Assembly: GCA_003021235.1 (NCBI GenBank)
Contig: PXQR01000040.1
Location: 16,100 to 80,099 of the forward strand
DNA: 64,000 bases
Direction: 5' to 3'
Source: Halobacteriales archaeon QH_6_64_20
GTDB lineage: Archaea; Halobacteriota; Halobacteria; Halobacteriales; Halococcaceae
Position 1 is the stretch's first letter. Each line of letters opens with the position of its first letter. The notes below the pieces were generated by a model that worked only from the letters and a program-made list of their open reading frames with translations, was not told the origin of the DNA and searched no databases. Positions 10,647 through 20,371 of the stretch are shown here, in pieces. Both the position numbers and the translations under genes were made by a program.

Positions 10647-11651
10647 ATGGAGGGGCCGCTCTGGATCGACGAGTACGCACCCGGGATTTCCGACCTCCCC
10701 CAGGAGAACGTCCGTCGATACCTACAGCGAGCGGTCGACGATCCCCTCAATCTCGTGTTGTACGGTCCGCCAGGTGCCGGCAAGACCGCGGCGGTCCGCG
10801 CGCTCGCCAGGCAAGCCCACGACGACCCCGAGGGCGACCTGATCGAACTCAACGTCGCGGACTTCTTCGGACGAACGAAAAAGGAAGTGAGCGAGGACCC
10901 CCGGTTCGCCTCCTTTATTTCCTCGAAGCGCCGCCGAAACTCCTCGAAGGCCGACCTGATCAACCACGTCCTCAAGGAGTCGGCGGGCTACGCGCCGATC
11001 TCGGGGTACTATAAGACCCTCGCGCTCGACAACGCCGAAGCCATCCGTGAGGACTTTCAACAGGCGCTCCGGCGGGTCATGGAACGGTATCACGAGACTA
11101 CCCAGTTCGTCATTACCACTCGCCAACCCTCGAAACTGATCGCGCCGATCACCTCCCGCTGTGTGCCAATCGCGGTGGGCGCGCCGACCGACGAGGCGGT
11201 GATCGGCGTTCTTCGGGAAATCGCCGAGGCCGAGGCGGTCGAGTACGACGAGGAAGGGTTAGAGTACCTCGCAAGTTACGCCGACGGCGATCTCAGGAAG
11301 GGAATCTTGGGTGCACAGACGGCGGCCGAACGCGAGGGAGAGATCTCGATGACCGCGGCCTACGAGGCGCTGGGCGACGTCGGGCTCGACGACCGGATCG
11401 AGGAAATGGTAGCCAACGCGGAGAAGGGGGAGTTCACCGACGCGCGATCGGAACTCGACGACCTGCTGGTCGACGAGGGGCTGGCGGGCACCGAGGTCTT
11501 GGAGGGCGTCCTCGCCGCACTGCGCTCGCGCCGAAGCGGCCGCGAGTTGGCCGAGGCCTACGAACTCGCCGGCGAGGTCGACATGGACCTAACCGACGGG
11601 ACGAGCGACCGGATCCAGTTGTCGCGGTTGCTCGCCGAGCTCGGGCGCTGA
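10647..11651 (+). CDS. rfcB: Replication factor C small subunit (clamp loader ATPase)
   Basis: WIDEYAPGISDLPQENV, Walker A GPPGAGKTAAVRALA, LALDNAEAI, ITSRCVPIAV. Confidence 0.88.
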   Translation: MEGPLWIDEYAPGISDLPQENVRRYLQRAVDDPLNLVLYGPPGAGKTAAVRALARQAHDDPEGDLIELNVADFFGRTKKEVSEDPRFASFISSKRRRNSSKADLINHVLKESAGYAPISGYYKTLALDNAEAIREDFQQALRRVMERYHETTQFVITTRQPSKLIAPITSRCVPIAVGAPTDEAVIGVLREIAEAEAVEYDEEGLEYLASYADGDLRKGILGAQTAAEREGEISMTAAYEALGDVGLDDRIEEMVANAEKGEFTDARSELDDLLVDEGLAGTEVLEGVLAALRSRRSGRELAEAYELAGEVDMDLTDGTSDRIQLSRLLAELGR

Positions 11652-11717
11652 AACTATCGAACGAGAGGTCGCCTCTGCGGGGAAAATTACGTGTCTATAG
11701 ACGATCATACGGGCGGT

Positions 11718-11826
11718 TTTAGTTGAGTGGTTTCGAGGACCAGGGTTAGTGAGACTGTTTAGGAGCGCCCAGCCCCTTCCAGTCCCATCCAAGGCGGTCT
11801 GTGGTGGCTTTCGTCGCTCAACTAAA
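11718..11826. repeat. 109-bp segment bounded by perfect 10-bp inverted repeats TTTAGTTGAG / CTCAACTAAA
   Basis: Arms 11718-11727 and 11817-11826 read directly; lies at the rfcB/amidohydrolase convergent boundary. Confidence 0.6.
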
Positions 11827-13195
11827 CACTACGGTTATACCCGGCGAGCTCGGCGAGCGCGCTCGCGAACACCCGTGTCGCCGCCGCACAGTCGGCCCAG
11901 TCGGTCCACTCGCGCGGGCTATGCGAAAAGCCGCCCCGCGAGGGTGCAAAGCACATTCCGGTATCAGCGACGCGTGCGACGTGCATCGTGTCGTGGGCCG
12001 CGCCGGAGTGAAGTTCAGTGGCCTCGATCTCCGTCCGTTCGGCCGCTCGGTTCAGCGTCTCCCGGCACCGTCCGGCCATCGGCGTCGGCGAGACGTCGAG
12101 CGGACGGGTTAGTGTGGTTTCGACGCCGCGTTCGGTTTCGAGGCGCGAGAGCTTCCCTCGTACGCCATCGACGATGCGGTCTATCGGCTCGCGCTCGACG
12201 TCGCGGATATCGATGCCCAGTTCTACCTCCCCGGGAACGACGTTCGTCGCGTTCGGGCGGGCGTCGATCTTTCCCACAGTCGCGACCGTCGTTCCCTCAC
12301 TATCGCTATCGCCACCACCACCACCACCATCGTTGCCATCACCGGCGTCCCCGCCTCCGTCCATCGACACGGACGCCTCCTCGTTCGGAGCTTCGACGCC
12401 GACCCCGGCGGCTCGCCGGCCGGCACGCTCGATGTCGAGTGTCAGTTCGCTCGCCGCCGTCAGTGCGTCGGTGCGCGTCGCCATGGGCGTCGAGCCGGCG
12501 TGATCGGTTTCACCCGTGATCGTCGCGTCACAGTGGGTAATCCCGGTGACGGTCGTGACGACGCCGACTTCCTTGCCCATCGATTCGAGCCGCGTCCCCT
12601 GCTCGATGTGCAGTTCGAGCCACGCGTCCCAGTCGCTCGCGTCGAGACGTCCTTCCCCCAGGTAGCTGATTCCGTCCAAGACGCTTTCGAGCGTTACACC
12701 GTCGGAATCCGTGAGTGTCAGCGCCTCCTCGATGGGTCGGACGCCCGCGGCGATCGACGAGCCGAGCAGCCCCTCGCTGAACCGGCCGCCCTCCTCCTCG
12801 GTGAAACAGACGACCTCGACCGGGCGCTCGGGGGTCGCGTCAGCCTCGGCTTCCTGCATCGCGCGCACCGCTTCGAGCGCGGCGTACACCCCGAGGGGCC
12901 CGTCGAAGATGCCGCCCTCGATCACCGAATCGAGGTGACTGCCGGCGGCGACCGGCGCGGCCTCGGGGTCGACATCGTCGGGTGTCCACCGCCCGGCGAC
13001 GTTTCCCACCCTATCGACCCGGACGTCGAGACCCGCCTCGTCCAGTCGGTCGGCGAAATACTCCCGGGCGTTCCCGTTGGCATCAGTGCCCGTGAGAACG
13101 GTGCGCCCGTGGCCTTCGGGAGCGCCGATCGCGCCGAATTCGGCCGTGGCTTCGATGTCCGCGCGGAGTCGATCCTCGCTGACTGGCAGGTCCAT
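11822..13195 (-). CDS. Zn-dependent amidase (M20 family; N-carbamoyl amino acid/allantoate amidohydrolase type)
   Basis: AAGSHLDSVIEGGIFDGPLGVYAALEAVRAM, CFTEEEGGRF, LELHIEQGTRLE, HSGAAHDTMHVA. Confidence 0.85.
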   Translation of the reverse strand: MDLPVSEDRLRADIEATAEFGAIGAPEGHGRTVLTGTDANGNAREYFADRLDEAGLDVRVDRVGNVAGRWTPDDVDPEAAPVAAGSHLDSVIEGGIFDGPLGVYAALEAVRAMQEAEADATPERPVEVVCFTEEEGGRFSEGLLGSSIAAGVRPIEEALTLTDSDGVTLESVLDGISYLGEGRLDASDWDAWLELHIEQGTRLESMGKEVGVVTTVTGITHCDATITGETDHAGSTPMATRTDALTAASELTLDIERAGRRAAGVGVEAPNEEASVSMDGGGDAGDGNDGGGGGGDSDSEGTTVATVGKIDARPNATNVVPGEVELGIDIRDVEREPIDRIVDGVRGKLSRLETERGVETTLTRPLDVSPTPMAGRCRETLNRAAERTEIEATELHSGAAHDTMHVARVADTGMCFAPSRGGFSHSPREWTDWADCAAATRVFASALAELAGYNRSV

Positions 13196-13423
13196 ACCAC
13201 CGGTTCAAGCACGACCGTCATGACCGTTGTGCCCGTTGCGATGAAGCGAAGTGACGGTCGCCGCGTTCGAGGGAAAGCTGGTACGACCGCGAAGTACGCA
13301 CGGTTCGGACGACCGGCGTCGTCAAGCAGGTGAACGAGCACAGGGACGGATCGGCCGGCGTCGAAGCCAGGCAAGTCGGTCGAATCGGTCGTCGGTTCGC
13401 CGATTCGATGGGATAACCGGCGC

Positions 13424-13777
13424 TCAGGGCCAGGGTCGCGCCGGGACGCTCTCGACGACGCGGTGGACGTCGTGCGGGCGGCCGTCGAACGTCTCGCCGA
13501 CGCCGAACTGTCTGAGCTTATCACACAGCACGGCCTGCTCGGGGTCCCGGCAAAAGGCCTCCCAGTCGTCGCGTGAATCCCACTGGGTATAGACGACGAC
13601 CCGGGCCTCTTCGGCGTCCTCTAAAAAGCTCGCCGCGACGAACCCCGGGCGATCGCGGACCCAGCGCTCGGTCTCTTCGGTGAGCGTATCGAGAAGCGGG
13701 TCGTGTTGTTCGGGTTCGACCTCGAACTCGGCGATCGCGGTGAAACGATCGGCGGCTATTGTGGTCTCCGTTGCCAT
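13424..13777 (-). CDS. Antibiotic biosynthesis monooxygenase (ABM) domain protein
   Basis: FTAIAEFEVEPEQHDPLLDTL..RPGFVAASFLEDAEEARVVVYTQWDSRDDWEAF. Confidence 0.8.
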   Translation of the reverse strand: MATETTIAADRFTAIAEFEVEPEQHDPLLDTLTEETERWVRDRPGFVAASFLEDAEEARVVVYTQWDSRDDWEAFCRDPEQAVLCDKLRQFGVGETFDGRPHDVHRVVESVPARPWP

Positions 13778-14046
13778 GGATGCTTCCATTGGCTGCCGAG
13801 CGTAGGTAGGACAGCACGTATCTTCAAACCCATGCTTTCACCGTGTCGCATCCGATGCGATAGGGAGCAGGCCGACGAACCGACGAACCGATGCACAGAT
13901 GGACCGAGGGCGACGAGTCTCGGTGGTACGAACAACGGACGGCGAGCGCGTTCACGAGAACGGCTATCAGGATACGCTCGATCTCGACGCTAACGGTCGT
14001 TAGCCTGATCGTGGGAGAAGGGACGGATGGAGAGCGTCGTCGGCGG

Positions 14047-14811
14047 CTACAGCGCTTCGGAGGGTTGTTCGTAGCGCTCGATCTCGACGCCGTCGTCGGT
14101 GATCGTGCTCAGCAACATGCCGTTGCCACTGGCGGTGTCGCGCTCGATGGCGCTGTTGACCCCGCGTGCGGCGGCGTCGCGGGCCTCCTCGACGCTGAGA
14201 CCCTCTTCATACGAGCTTTCGAGCACGCCGAGCGCGAAAGGCGACCCCGAGCCGGTCGCGAAGTACTCCTCTTCCATGACGCTACCGTCGGGGAAGATGT
14301 TGTAGACGTGCCCGCCCTCGCTGTCGACGCCGCCGAGGATCGGGTGGACGATGAAAAAGGCCCCGCTCCGAAGCAGGTTGCCGGTCAACGTCGAGAGCGC
14401 CTGCATACTCATTTCCTCGTCACGCCGGGTCTCGTACAGGCGGACTTCGGCCTTGAGCGAACGAACGAGCGACTGGGCGGCGCTCACCCCGCCCGAGATC
14501 GTGAGCGCGGCGGTCGGGTGTACTTCGAGGATCTTCTCGGCCTGCTTGCTCGCGACCAAATTGCCGGCGCTCGCGCGCATGTCGGTCGCGAGCACCACGC
14601 CGTCGTCGGTTCTGATCCCGACCGTCGTCGTCCCGGTCTTCAGTTCGCCGTCGCCGGCCTCGCCCGCGTTCCGCGCGGGGCCGCCGGCGTCGCCGCCCGC
14701 CGTTCCCGGGGGGCCGAGTTCGGGCGCGTAGGGGTCCTCGTCGGTGCGTCCGTGGATGCTACTCGGCGTGTCGAAGCCGCCGAAATCGTCGAAACCGTCG
14801 AAGCCGTTCAT
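14047..14811 (-). CDS. psmB: Proteasome beta subunit
   Basis: Propeptide then TGTTTVGIRTDDGVVLATDMRASAGNLVASK; ATGA overlap with psmA stop. Confidence 0.95.
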   Translation of the reverse strand: MNGFDGFDDFGGFDTPSSIHGRTDEDPYAPELGPPGTAGGDAGGPARNAGEAGDGELKTGTTTVGIRTDDGVVLATDMRASAGNLVASKQAEKILEVHPTAALTISGGVSAAQSLVRSLKAEVRLYETRRDEEMSMQALSTLTGNLLRSGAFFIVHPILGGVDSEGGHVYNIFPDGSVMEEEYFATGSGSPFALGVLESSYEEGLSVEEARDAAARGVNSAIERDTASGNGMLLSTITDDGVEIERYEQPSEAL

Positions 14812-15557
14812 GATTCGTCCTCCGCCTCGTCCTCGAAGTCGAAGTCCAGATCCGAAAGGGCGGTCTCGATCTCGTCGTCGCTGAGCCGGCGATAGCCACG
14901 CTCCTCGTCGATCGTCGACAGCAGGACGCTTTCGGCGTCGAGGGCCTCGTCTTTGGCCGTTGCGAGCGCCGACAGCGCCAGGTCGATCGCGCCGTCGAGA
15001 TCGGCGTCCGGGCGGTAGTTCTCCTCCAGGTAGTCGAGGATTGCCTCGCGGTCGTTGCCGATCGCGACGGACTTCCATTCGGTTGGCACGCCGGAGGGAT
15101 CGGTCTCGTACAGGCGCGGTTCGCCGTCCTCGACGCCGCCGATGATCAGCGCCACGCCGAAGGGCCGAGCGCCCCCGACCTGGGTGTACTGCTGGATGTT
15201 GTCGGTGACTTCCTTCGTGAGGGTCTCGACGCCGATCGGTTCCTCGTACCGCAGTCTGTTGACCTGGGCCTGGCGGCGCGCGAAGTCTATCAACTGGCGG
15301 GCGTCGGCGACGTGGCCCGCACTGGCGATCCCGATGTGGTCGTCCGCTTTGTGCAACTTCTCGACGCTCGAAGGCTCCATGAGTGACGACCGGATGCGCC
15401 GGTCGGCGAGCAATGCGACGCCACCGTCGGTGCGGACGCCGATGGATGCACTGCCGCGTTTGACTGCCTCACGAGCGTACTCGACTTGATAGAGGCGGCC
15501 GTCCGGCGAGAAGATCGTGATCCCGCGGTCGTACGCCTGTTGTTGGTTCGATTGCAT
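14808..15557 (-). CDS. psmA: Proteasome alpha subunit
   Basis: MQSNQQQAYDRGITIFSPDGRLYQVEYAREAVKRGSASIGVRT. Confidence 0.95.
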   Translation of the reverse strand: MQSNQQQAYDRGITIFSPDGRLYQVEYAREAVKRGSASIGVRTDGGVALLADRRIRSSLMEPSSVEKLHKADDHIGIASAGHVADARQLIDFARRQAQVNRLRYEEPIGVETLTKEVTDNIQQYTQVGGARPFGVALIIGGVEDGEPRLYETDPSGVPTEWKSVAIGNDREAILDYLEENYRPDADLDGAIDLALSALATAKDEALDAESVLLSTIDEERGYRRLSDDEIETALSDLDFDFEDEAEDES

Positions 15558-15623
15558 TGGTTGGGCTGGTTCGGTTGAGTTCCGTCGTTCGTCGTCTAGT
15601 CGGTGGAGTCGTTCACCTGACGT

Positions 15624-15664
15624 TAGGGATAGGTATTTATACTCCTTTCGACGCACTATCCCTA
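15624..15664. promoter_or_regulatory. 9-bp perfect inverted repeat TAGGGATAG-N23-CTATCCCTA spanning a TATA-like element
   Basis: Read directly; located between divergent psmA and uvdE. Confidence 0.55.
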
Positions 15665-15809
15665 TCGAGTCCGGACGTCCCGTCGGCCCGATGGCCAGCG
15701 GGAAACCGGTATGACGTGAGCATAGTCGCCCGAGACATAAAACGGCACAGAACGCGGTCGATACGGACGCTATCGACAGACCGGGGCACGGGGAACTCGA
15801 ACGGTTACT

Positions 15810-16730
15810 GTGACGAGATACGGGTACGCCGCGATGAACCGGACGCTCCGCGAGGAGGACGATGTCCGGACGAATCGCGGGATGCAGAAGGCGACGTTCG
15901 AGGAACGTGGCCTGCCCTACGCCGGCGAACTCGCGATTTCGAACTGTCGGGGACTCCTGCGAGTGCTTCGCTGGAACGTCGCGAACGACATCGACTTCTT
16001 CCGGATTTCCTCGGCTCTTCTCCCGTGGTTCAGCCAGTACGAGTTAGGGGAGTTGCCGAACGCCGACGCGGTGCAAGAGGCGTTAGCGGAGGTCGGCGCG
16101 CTCGCCCGCGAACACGACATCAGGCTCACCTTTCACCCGAACCACTTCGTAAAGCTCGCGAGCCCGAAGGAAGATGTCGTCGCGCGCTCAATCACGGATT
16201 TAGAGAACCACGGCGCGCTCTGTGACGCGATGGGACTCGCGCGTTCGCCGTACAACTCGATCAACGTCCACATCGGCGCACACTACGGCGACAAGGACGC
16301 GACCGGGCGACGCTTTTGCGAGCACTTCCAGGAACTGTCGGCAAGCGTGCGCTCGCGGCTCACCGTCGAGAACGACGACAAGGAATCGCTGTGGAGCGTA
16401 CCCGAACTGGTGAACCAGGTTCACGCCGAGATCGGGATTCCGGTGGTCTACGACGAACTCCACCACCAGTTCACCGACCGGGGACTTTCGAGGAAGGAAG
16501 CACTGACCCGCGCGACCGCGACGTGGGTCGACTGTGGCGAGACGCCGATAATCCACTACAGCGAGGCCCGACGCCTCCACGAGGCCGATCCGACCGTTCG
16601 CCCGCAGAACCACAGCGACTACATCGCCGGGCCGATCCGTACCTGGGACAGCGGCGCGGACGTCATGATCGAGGCGAAAGCCAAGGAGCGAGCGGTGCTG
16701 GCGTACCGGGGGGACGAGCGAACCGCCTGA
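15810..16730 (+). CDS. uvsE: UV damage endonuclease UvdE/UvsE family
   Basis: RYGYAAMNRTL..SNCRGLLRVLRWNVANDIDFFRISSALLPW, VYDELHHQF, HYSEAR, HSDYIAGPI. Confidence 0.9.
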   Translation: MTRYGYAAMNRTLREEDDVRTNRGMQKATFEERGLPYAGELAISNCRGLLRVLRWNVANDIDFFRISSALLPWFSQYELGELPNADAVQEALAEVGALAREHDIRLTFHPNHFVKLASPKEDVVARSITDLENHGALCDAMGLARSPYNSINVHIGAHYGDKDATGRRFCEHFQELSASVRSRLTVENDDKESLWSVPELVNQVHAEIGIPVVYDELHHQFTDRGLSRKEALTRATATWVDCGETPIIHYSEARRLHEADPTVRPQNHSDYIAGPIRTWDSGADVMIEAKAKERAVLAYRGDERTA

Positions 16731-16820
16731 CCGTCGGCGCGAAGCGTTCGCCCGCGATTGCGGGACGATCTCGGCACGACTTCACTAGACCGTCCGAGTC
16801 CGCCGAGCGAACAGCAACGT

Positions 16821-16846
16821 TTTGTGTCTGTGCGCCCGGACACAAA
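16821..16846. promoter_or_regulatory. Operator-like inverted repeat TTTGTGTC-N10-GACACAAA before vapB
   Basis: Perfect 8-bp arms; ends 3 nt before ATG 16850. Confidence 0.6.
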
Positions 16847-16849
16847 GCA

Positions 16850-17194
16850 ATGGGCACGAAGACGATCGGACTCGACGACGAGGCGTACGATCGCCTGCAC
16901 GCCGAAAAGCGCGAGGACGAGAGCTTCAGCGATACGGTAAAACGCGTCACGGCCGCGGTATCGAGCGACTGGCGGCGCGGGTTCGGCAAGTACGCCGACG
17001 GCGAGCCGGGTGCCGAGGCGTTCGCCGAGACGATGGACGCGGTCCGACGCGATCACGCCGAGGGAACGGCCGCCAGCCACGACGAGACGCTCGAAGCGAT
17101 GGGCGTCGATACGAGCGAGCACTACGCCGGCGACAGCGGATCGGAAACCGACGGCGAGTCCGGAGCTGAGGGCGAGACGACGGGCGGCGAATGA
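16850..17194 (+). CDS. VapB-type antitoxin
   Basis: MGTKTIGLDDEAYDRLHAEKREDESFSDTVKRV; ATGA overlap with PIN toxin. Confidence 0.85.
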   Translation: MGTKTIGLDDEAYDRLHAEKREDESFSDTVKRVTAAVSSDWRRGFGKYADGEPGAEAFAETMDAVRRDHAEGTAASHDETLEAMGVDTSEHYAGDSGSETDGESGAEGETTGGE

Positions 17195-17580
17195 AGGTCG
17201 TCGATACGACGTTCCTGATCGACTACTACCGCGAACGCGACGCCATTGAGCAGTATCTCGATGCCCACGACGAGGAAACGATCGCGGCGTCGACCATTAC
17301 GTTCGGCGAACTCGCCGTCGGTGAGATCATGGCTCGTAGCGAGACGAAACGGGAAATCCTCGCCGATCTCGGGTGGCTAGACGTCCGGGCGTTCACCATC
17401 GAACACGCGTACGATGCGGCGGCTATCGAGGCCGACCTTCGGGATCGAGGTGAGTACCGAGCGACTAGCGCGAACGATATCGAGATCGGCGGCACTGCCC
17501 GTGCATTGGGTGTGCCGATTGTGACCCGCAACGTCGAGGACTTCGAGCGGTTCGACGGCGTGGTAGTCGAGACCTACTGA
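17191..17580 (+). CDS. VapC PIN-domain toxin
   Basis: MKVVDTTFLIDYYRERDAIEQYL..ASTITFGELAVG..RATSANDIEIGGTARALGVPIVTRNVEDF. Confidence 0.9.
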   Translation: MKVVDTTFLIDYYRERDAIEQYLDAHDEETIAASTITFGELAVGEIMARSETKREILADLGWLDVRAFTIEHAYDAAAIEADLRDRGEYRATSANDIEIGGTARALGVPIVTRNVEDFERFDGVVVETY

Positions 17581-17590
17581 GGGCGTGCGG

Positions 17591-19723
17591 TCAGTCCGCC
17601 ACGCTCGTCGTATTGCCCGCGGTGCTCGAATCGTCGCCGCCGGACGATGAGGGACCGTTCGTGTCGTTGCCAGCGCTCGGAGAATCGGGTTCGGCGGTTC
17701 CGTCGGCGGTCGTATCGAGGCCGGATCGGCTGGCGGGTGTGCCGGAACCGCTGGACGTATCAGGCCCGCCGGCAGGTGTACCGGGACCGCCGGACACGTC
17801 GGGATTAGTGGATGCATCGGGACCGGTGGACGCATCGAGGCCGGCCGTCCCGTTCGTGGCCGGGGCGGTCGGTTCGGCGGTCGGCGACGGCGGCGAGGAC
17901 GCCCGACGATCGCCGACCGGACGGGCTCCGATGCGGTAGACCGTCACTTCGCCGTTGCTCGCGACGACGTGGATACCCGGCTGGCGTTCGAGGGAGCGAA
18001 GCTGTGGCATCGAGTAGCGCAAGCCGTCGTAGACCTCGGTTTCGCGGACGACGTCCGGCCGTGTGAGGAGGAAATACCGGTCCTCGCTCGCGATCCCGCG
18101 GGCGCGCGTGAGGTTCTCGCCGGCGATCGAACGTTCTGCGTAGCGGCCCGTCTCGGTGCCGGCGACGCCGGCGAGCGCGTGGCGATAGCGCCAGGGACCG
18201 TCGCGCACGCCGTAGATATCGGTTCCGGGTGCCTGACCTGCGAAGGCCATCTCGTATCCTTCGAGCCGGTCGTCGGTCACGTGCCCGCTGGCGATGAAGA
18301 CGTACGGCGAGGGAAAGACCACTACCACGGAGAGCACGAGCGCCGCCCCCAGGAACAGCGTCAACGCCGGGTAGCCAACCGCCGGCGAGAACCGTTCGGA
18401 GAGGGAGTCGGCGAGGCGATAGGTCGCGATCGCACCTAAGATCGTCACCAACACCATGACGAACCCGAGGTTGCGAAAGAAGAGCTTCGAGACCGATCCG
18501 ACGAAAAAGACCAGCGAGTACGGAACGAGGACGAACAGTCCCGCGGTGAAGTATCGTAACAGGGCAGTGGAGTCCGGTTCGGTGGTCTCGGCCCGCCCGA
18601 GCAGGCTCACGAGCATGAGAAAGGCGGTGAGGCCGGCGAAAACAGTCGGTATCGAGAGTAGTTTGACGAACAGTTCGCTCGTACTCGCGCCGATCGCGCC
18701 GAGGGAACTCCCGCGCTGGCCGACGACCGCCGCGGCGTCGGTGCCGCCCGCGAACAGGAGTCCCGCGAGTTCGCCGGTGACGCCGCTGAGCGCTCCGACG
18801 AAGGTCTCGCGACCCGCGGTCCAGCCGGCGAAGACGAGTGCGAGCCAGATCGCCTGCCCATAGAGCGGACGGTGGGCGCGGATCTCCCCGCCACGGCGCA
18901 ACAGCCGACAGCCGGCCTGGATTCCCGAGACCGTGACGAAGAGCACGAGCGTGTTCGCCGCCTGCTGGGGGTGATAGAGCACGACCGACGCGGTCCCGAG
19001 CGCGAGCAAGGTACCAGTTCTCGTGAGCGGCGCTTCGAGCGGGGAGCGCTCGCAGAGAACGTACTGGATCAGTAAATAGAGAACGACCGGCGAGAAGAGA
19101 ATCGTCTGCGTGACGGGATGTGGTTCCATGTAGTGGGTCGCAATGTGGTTGAGCGGGAGCAGACAGAAAGCCACGAAGGCCCCAACGTACGCCGGTTCGG
19201 TGCGTCCGGTAACCGCACGGACACACAGCGGGACGAAGAGAAGAAAGGACACCGTGAAGGCCAACACGACCAGGAGTAACGATCGCATCGGTCCGATCCC
19301 GGCCAGTTCGGAGAAAAAGAGCGACACGGTGTGCAAGCCGGGATAGAAGAGGCCGAACGGATCGAGCACTCCGCTCGCGACGTCCGTTACCCAGCCGGCG
19401 TGGGTCAGCCCGTCGCCGGCACCGTAGAAGCGATACCCACGGACGAGCGGCAGTGCCGTCACCAGTCCTACCGACCCGCCGCCGAGAACCAACCCCACGA
19501 CTCCGAGACGGGTCCCCGAAGCGGAAAACGAGACGAGCAACGACAGCGTCAGCGCTACGCCGAGGGATACCCAGACCGCAAGCGGCGTGCCCTCGTAGAT
19601 CGATACCTCGAACCCGGTCGCCGGCGCGGCGTACGCGCTCACCGTGGCACCCGCGAGCGCTATGTAGCCGACCGCGAGCGCCAGCTTGAACCGTCCGTTC
19701 GGTCGGGTCGCCTCCTCGCTCAT
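17591..19723 (-). CDS. Large multi-TM GT-C-like membrane protein with Ser/Pro/Asp/Thr-rich C-terminal tail (paralog of 31326-33932)
   Basis: Many hydrophobic segments; GAGDGLTHAGWVTDV, HYMEPHPVTQ, DRYFLLTRPDVVRE; low-complexity tail. Confidence 0.6.
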   Translation of the reverse strand: MSEEATRPNGRFKLALAVGYIALAGATVSAYAAPATGFEVSIYEGTPLAVWVSLGVALTLSLLVSFSASGTRLGVVGLVLGGGSVGLVTALPLVRGYRFYGAGDGLTHAGWVTDVASGVLDPFGLFYPGLHTVSLFFSELAGIGPMRSLLLVVLAFTVSFLLFVPLCVRAVTGRTEPAYVGAFVAFCLLPLNHIATHYMEPHPVTQTILFSPVVLYLLIQYVLCERSPLEAPLTRTGTLLALGTASVVLYHPQQAANTLVLFVTVSGIQAGCRLLRRGGEIRAHRPLYGQAIWLALVFAGWTAGRETFVGALSGVTGELAGLLFAGGTDAAAVVGQRGSSLGAIGASTSELFVKLLSIPTVFAGLTAFLMLVSLLGRAETTEPDSTALLRYFTAGLFVLVPYSLVFFVGSVSKLFFRNLGFVMVLVTILGAIATYRLADSLSERFSPAVGYPALTLFLGAALVLSVVVVFPSPYVFIASGHVTDDRLEGYEMAFAGQAPGTDIYGVRDGPWRYRHALAGVAGTETGRYAERSIAGENLTRARGIASEDRYFLLTRPDVVRETEVYDGLRYSMPQLRSLERQPGIHVVASNGEVTVYRIGARPVGDRRASSPPSPTAEPTAPATNGTAGLDASTGPDASTNPDVSGGPGTPAGGPDTSSGSGTPASRSGLDTTADGTAEPDSPSAGNDTNGPSSSGGDDSSTAGNTTSVAD

Positions 19724-19923
19724 GAACTCACGGCGGAAACGATCGGTCTCCGACGTGTTAATAGAATGTTTCCAGCGTGTGAAAGTTATAACGAGCTAAT
19801 ATAACGGGTAGGAACGTCGTACTCGGCGAACGGGGCGGCTATCAGGGTGGTGAGGATCGGATCGCGGGAAAGCGAGAGGCGAGGAGAGACGAAAGAGGAG
19901 AGTCGAGAAGCGAGGAGCGAGCG

Positions 19924-20301
19924 TTACTCGAAGCGTGCGAGCGCCGCCCGACAGCGAACGAGGGCGGCCCGGCGGGCGGCCAGTTCTTCGAGGCGGTCGT
20001 CGACCGCTTCGAGGTCGGCGTCGATCCGCTCGGCGAGGCCCTTCGTATCGGCTTCGCCGGCTTCGAGGCGGGCGCGCCGGAGGTGTTTGCACTCGACCGC
20101 ACGGTACCGGAAGTCCGGGCAGGTACACGCGTCGCCGTCGATGTCGACGACGTAGTCGGTGCCTTCCTCGTTGTAGACGCGAAACATGCCGGGGGCGATC
20201 CGTTCGCAGAGCAGGGCTTCGAGCAGTGCTCGGCGGTCGCGGTCGTCGATTCCGTTCTCGGCGTTGGTCGAGTCGGTCGTGGCGGGGTGTACAACGCTCA
20301 T
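19924..20301 (-). CDS. SWIM zinc-finger protein
   Basis: VVDIDGDACTCPDFRYRAVECKHLRRARL (CxC...CxH); same strand and downstream of radA. Confidence 0.85.
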   Translation of the reverse strand: MSVVHPATTDSTNAENGIDDRDRRALLEALLCERIAPGMFRVYNEEGTDYVVDIDGDACTCPDFRYRAVECKHLRRARLEAGEADTKGLAERIDADLEAVDDRLEELAARRAALVRCRAALARFE

Positions 20302-20371
20302 GATGTGGGTCTCGATCGGGTGGTCGGCAGTCAGCGGGCGTAGTGCAGTCCTACTGAATCGGGTAGGCCGG

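Noticed and set aside
12223-12519. His-run ORFs (HHHHHHRCHHR) opposite the amidohydrolase
   Set aside because: Antisense of the Gly/Asp insertion in the M20 enzyme; not a metal-binding protein.
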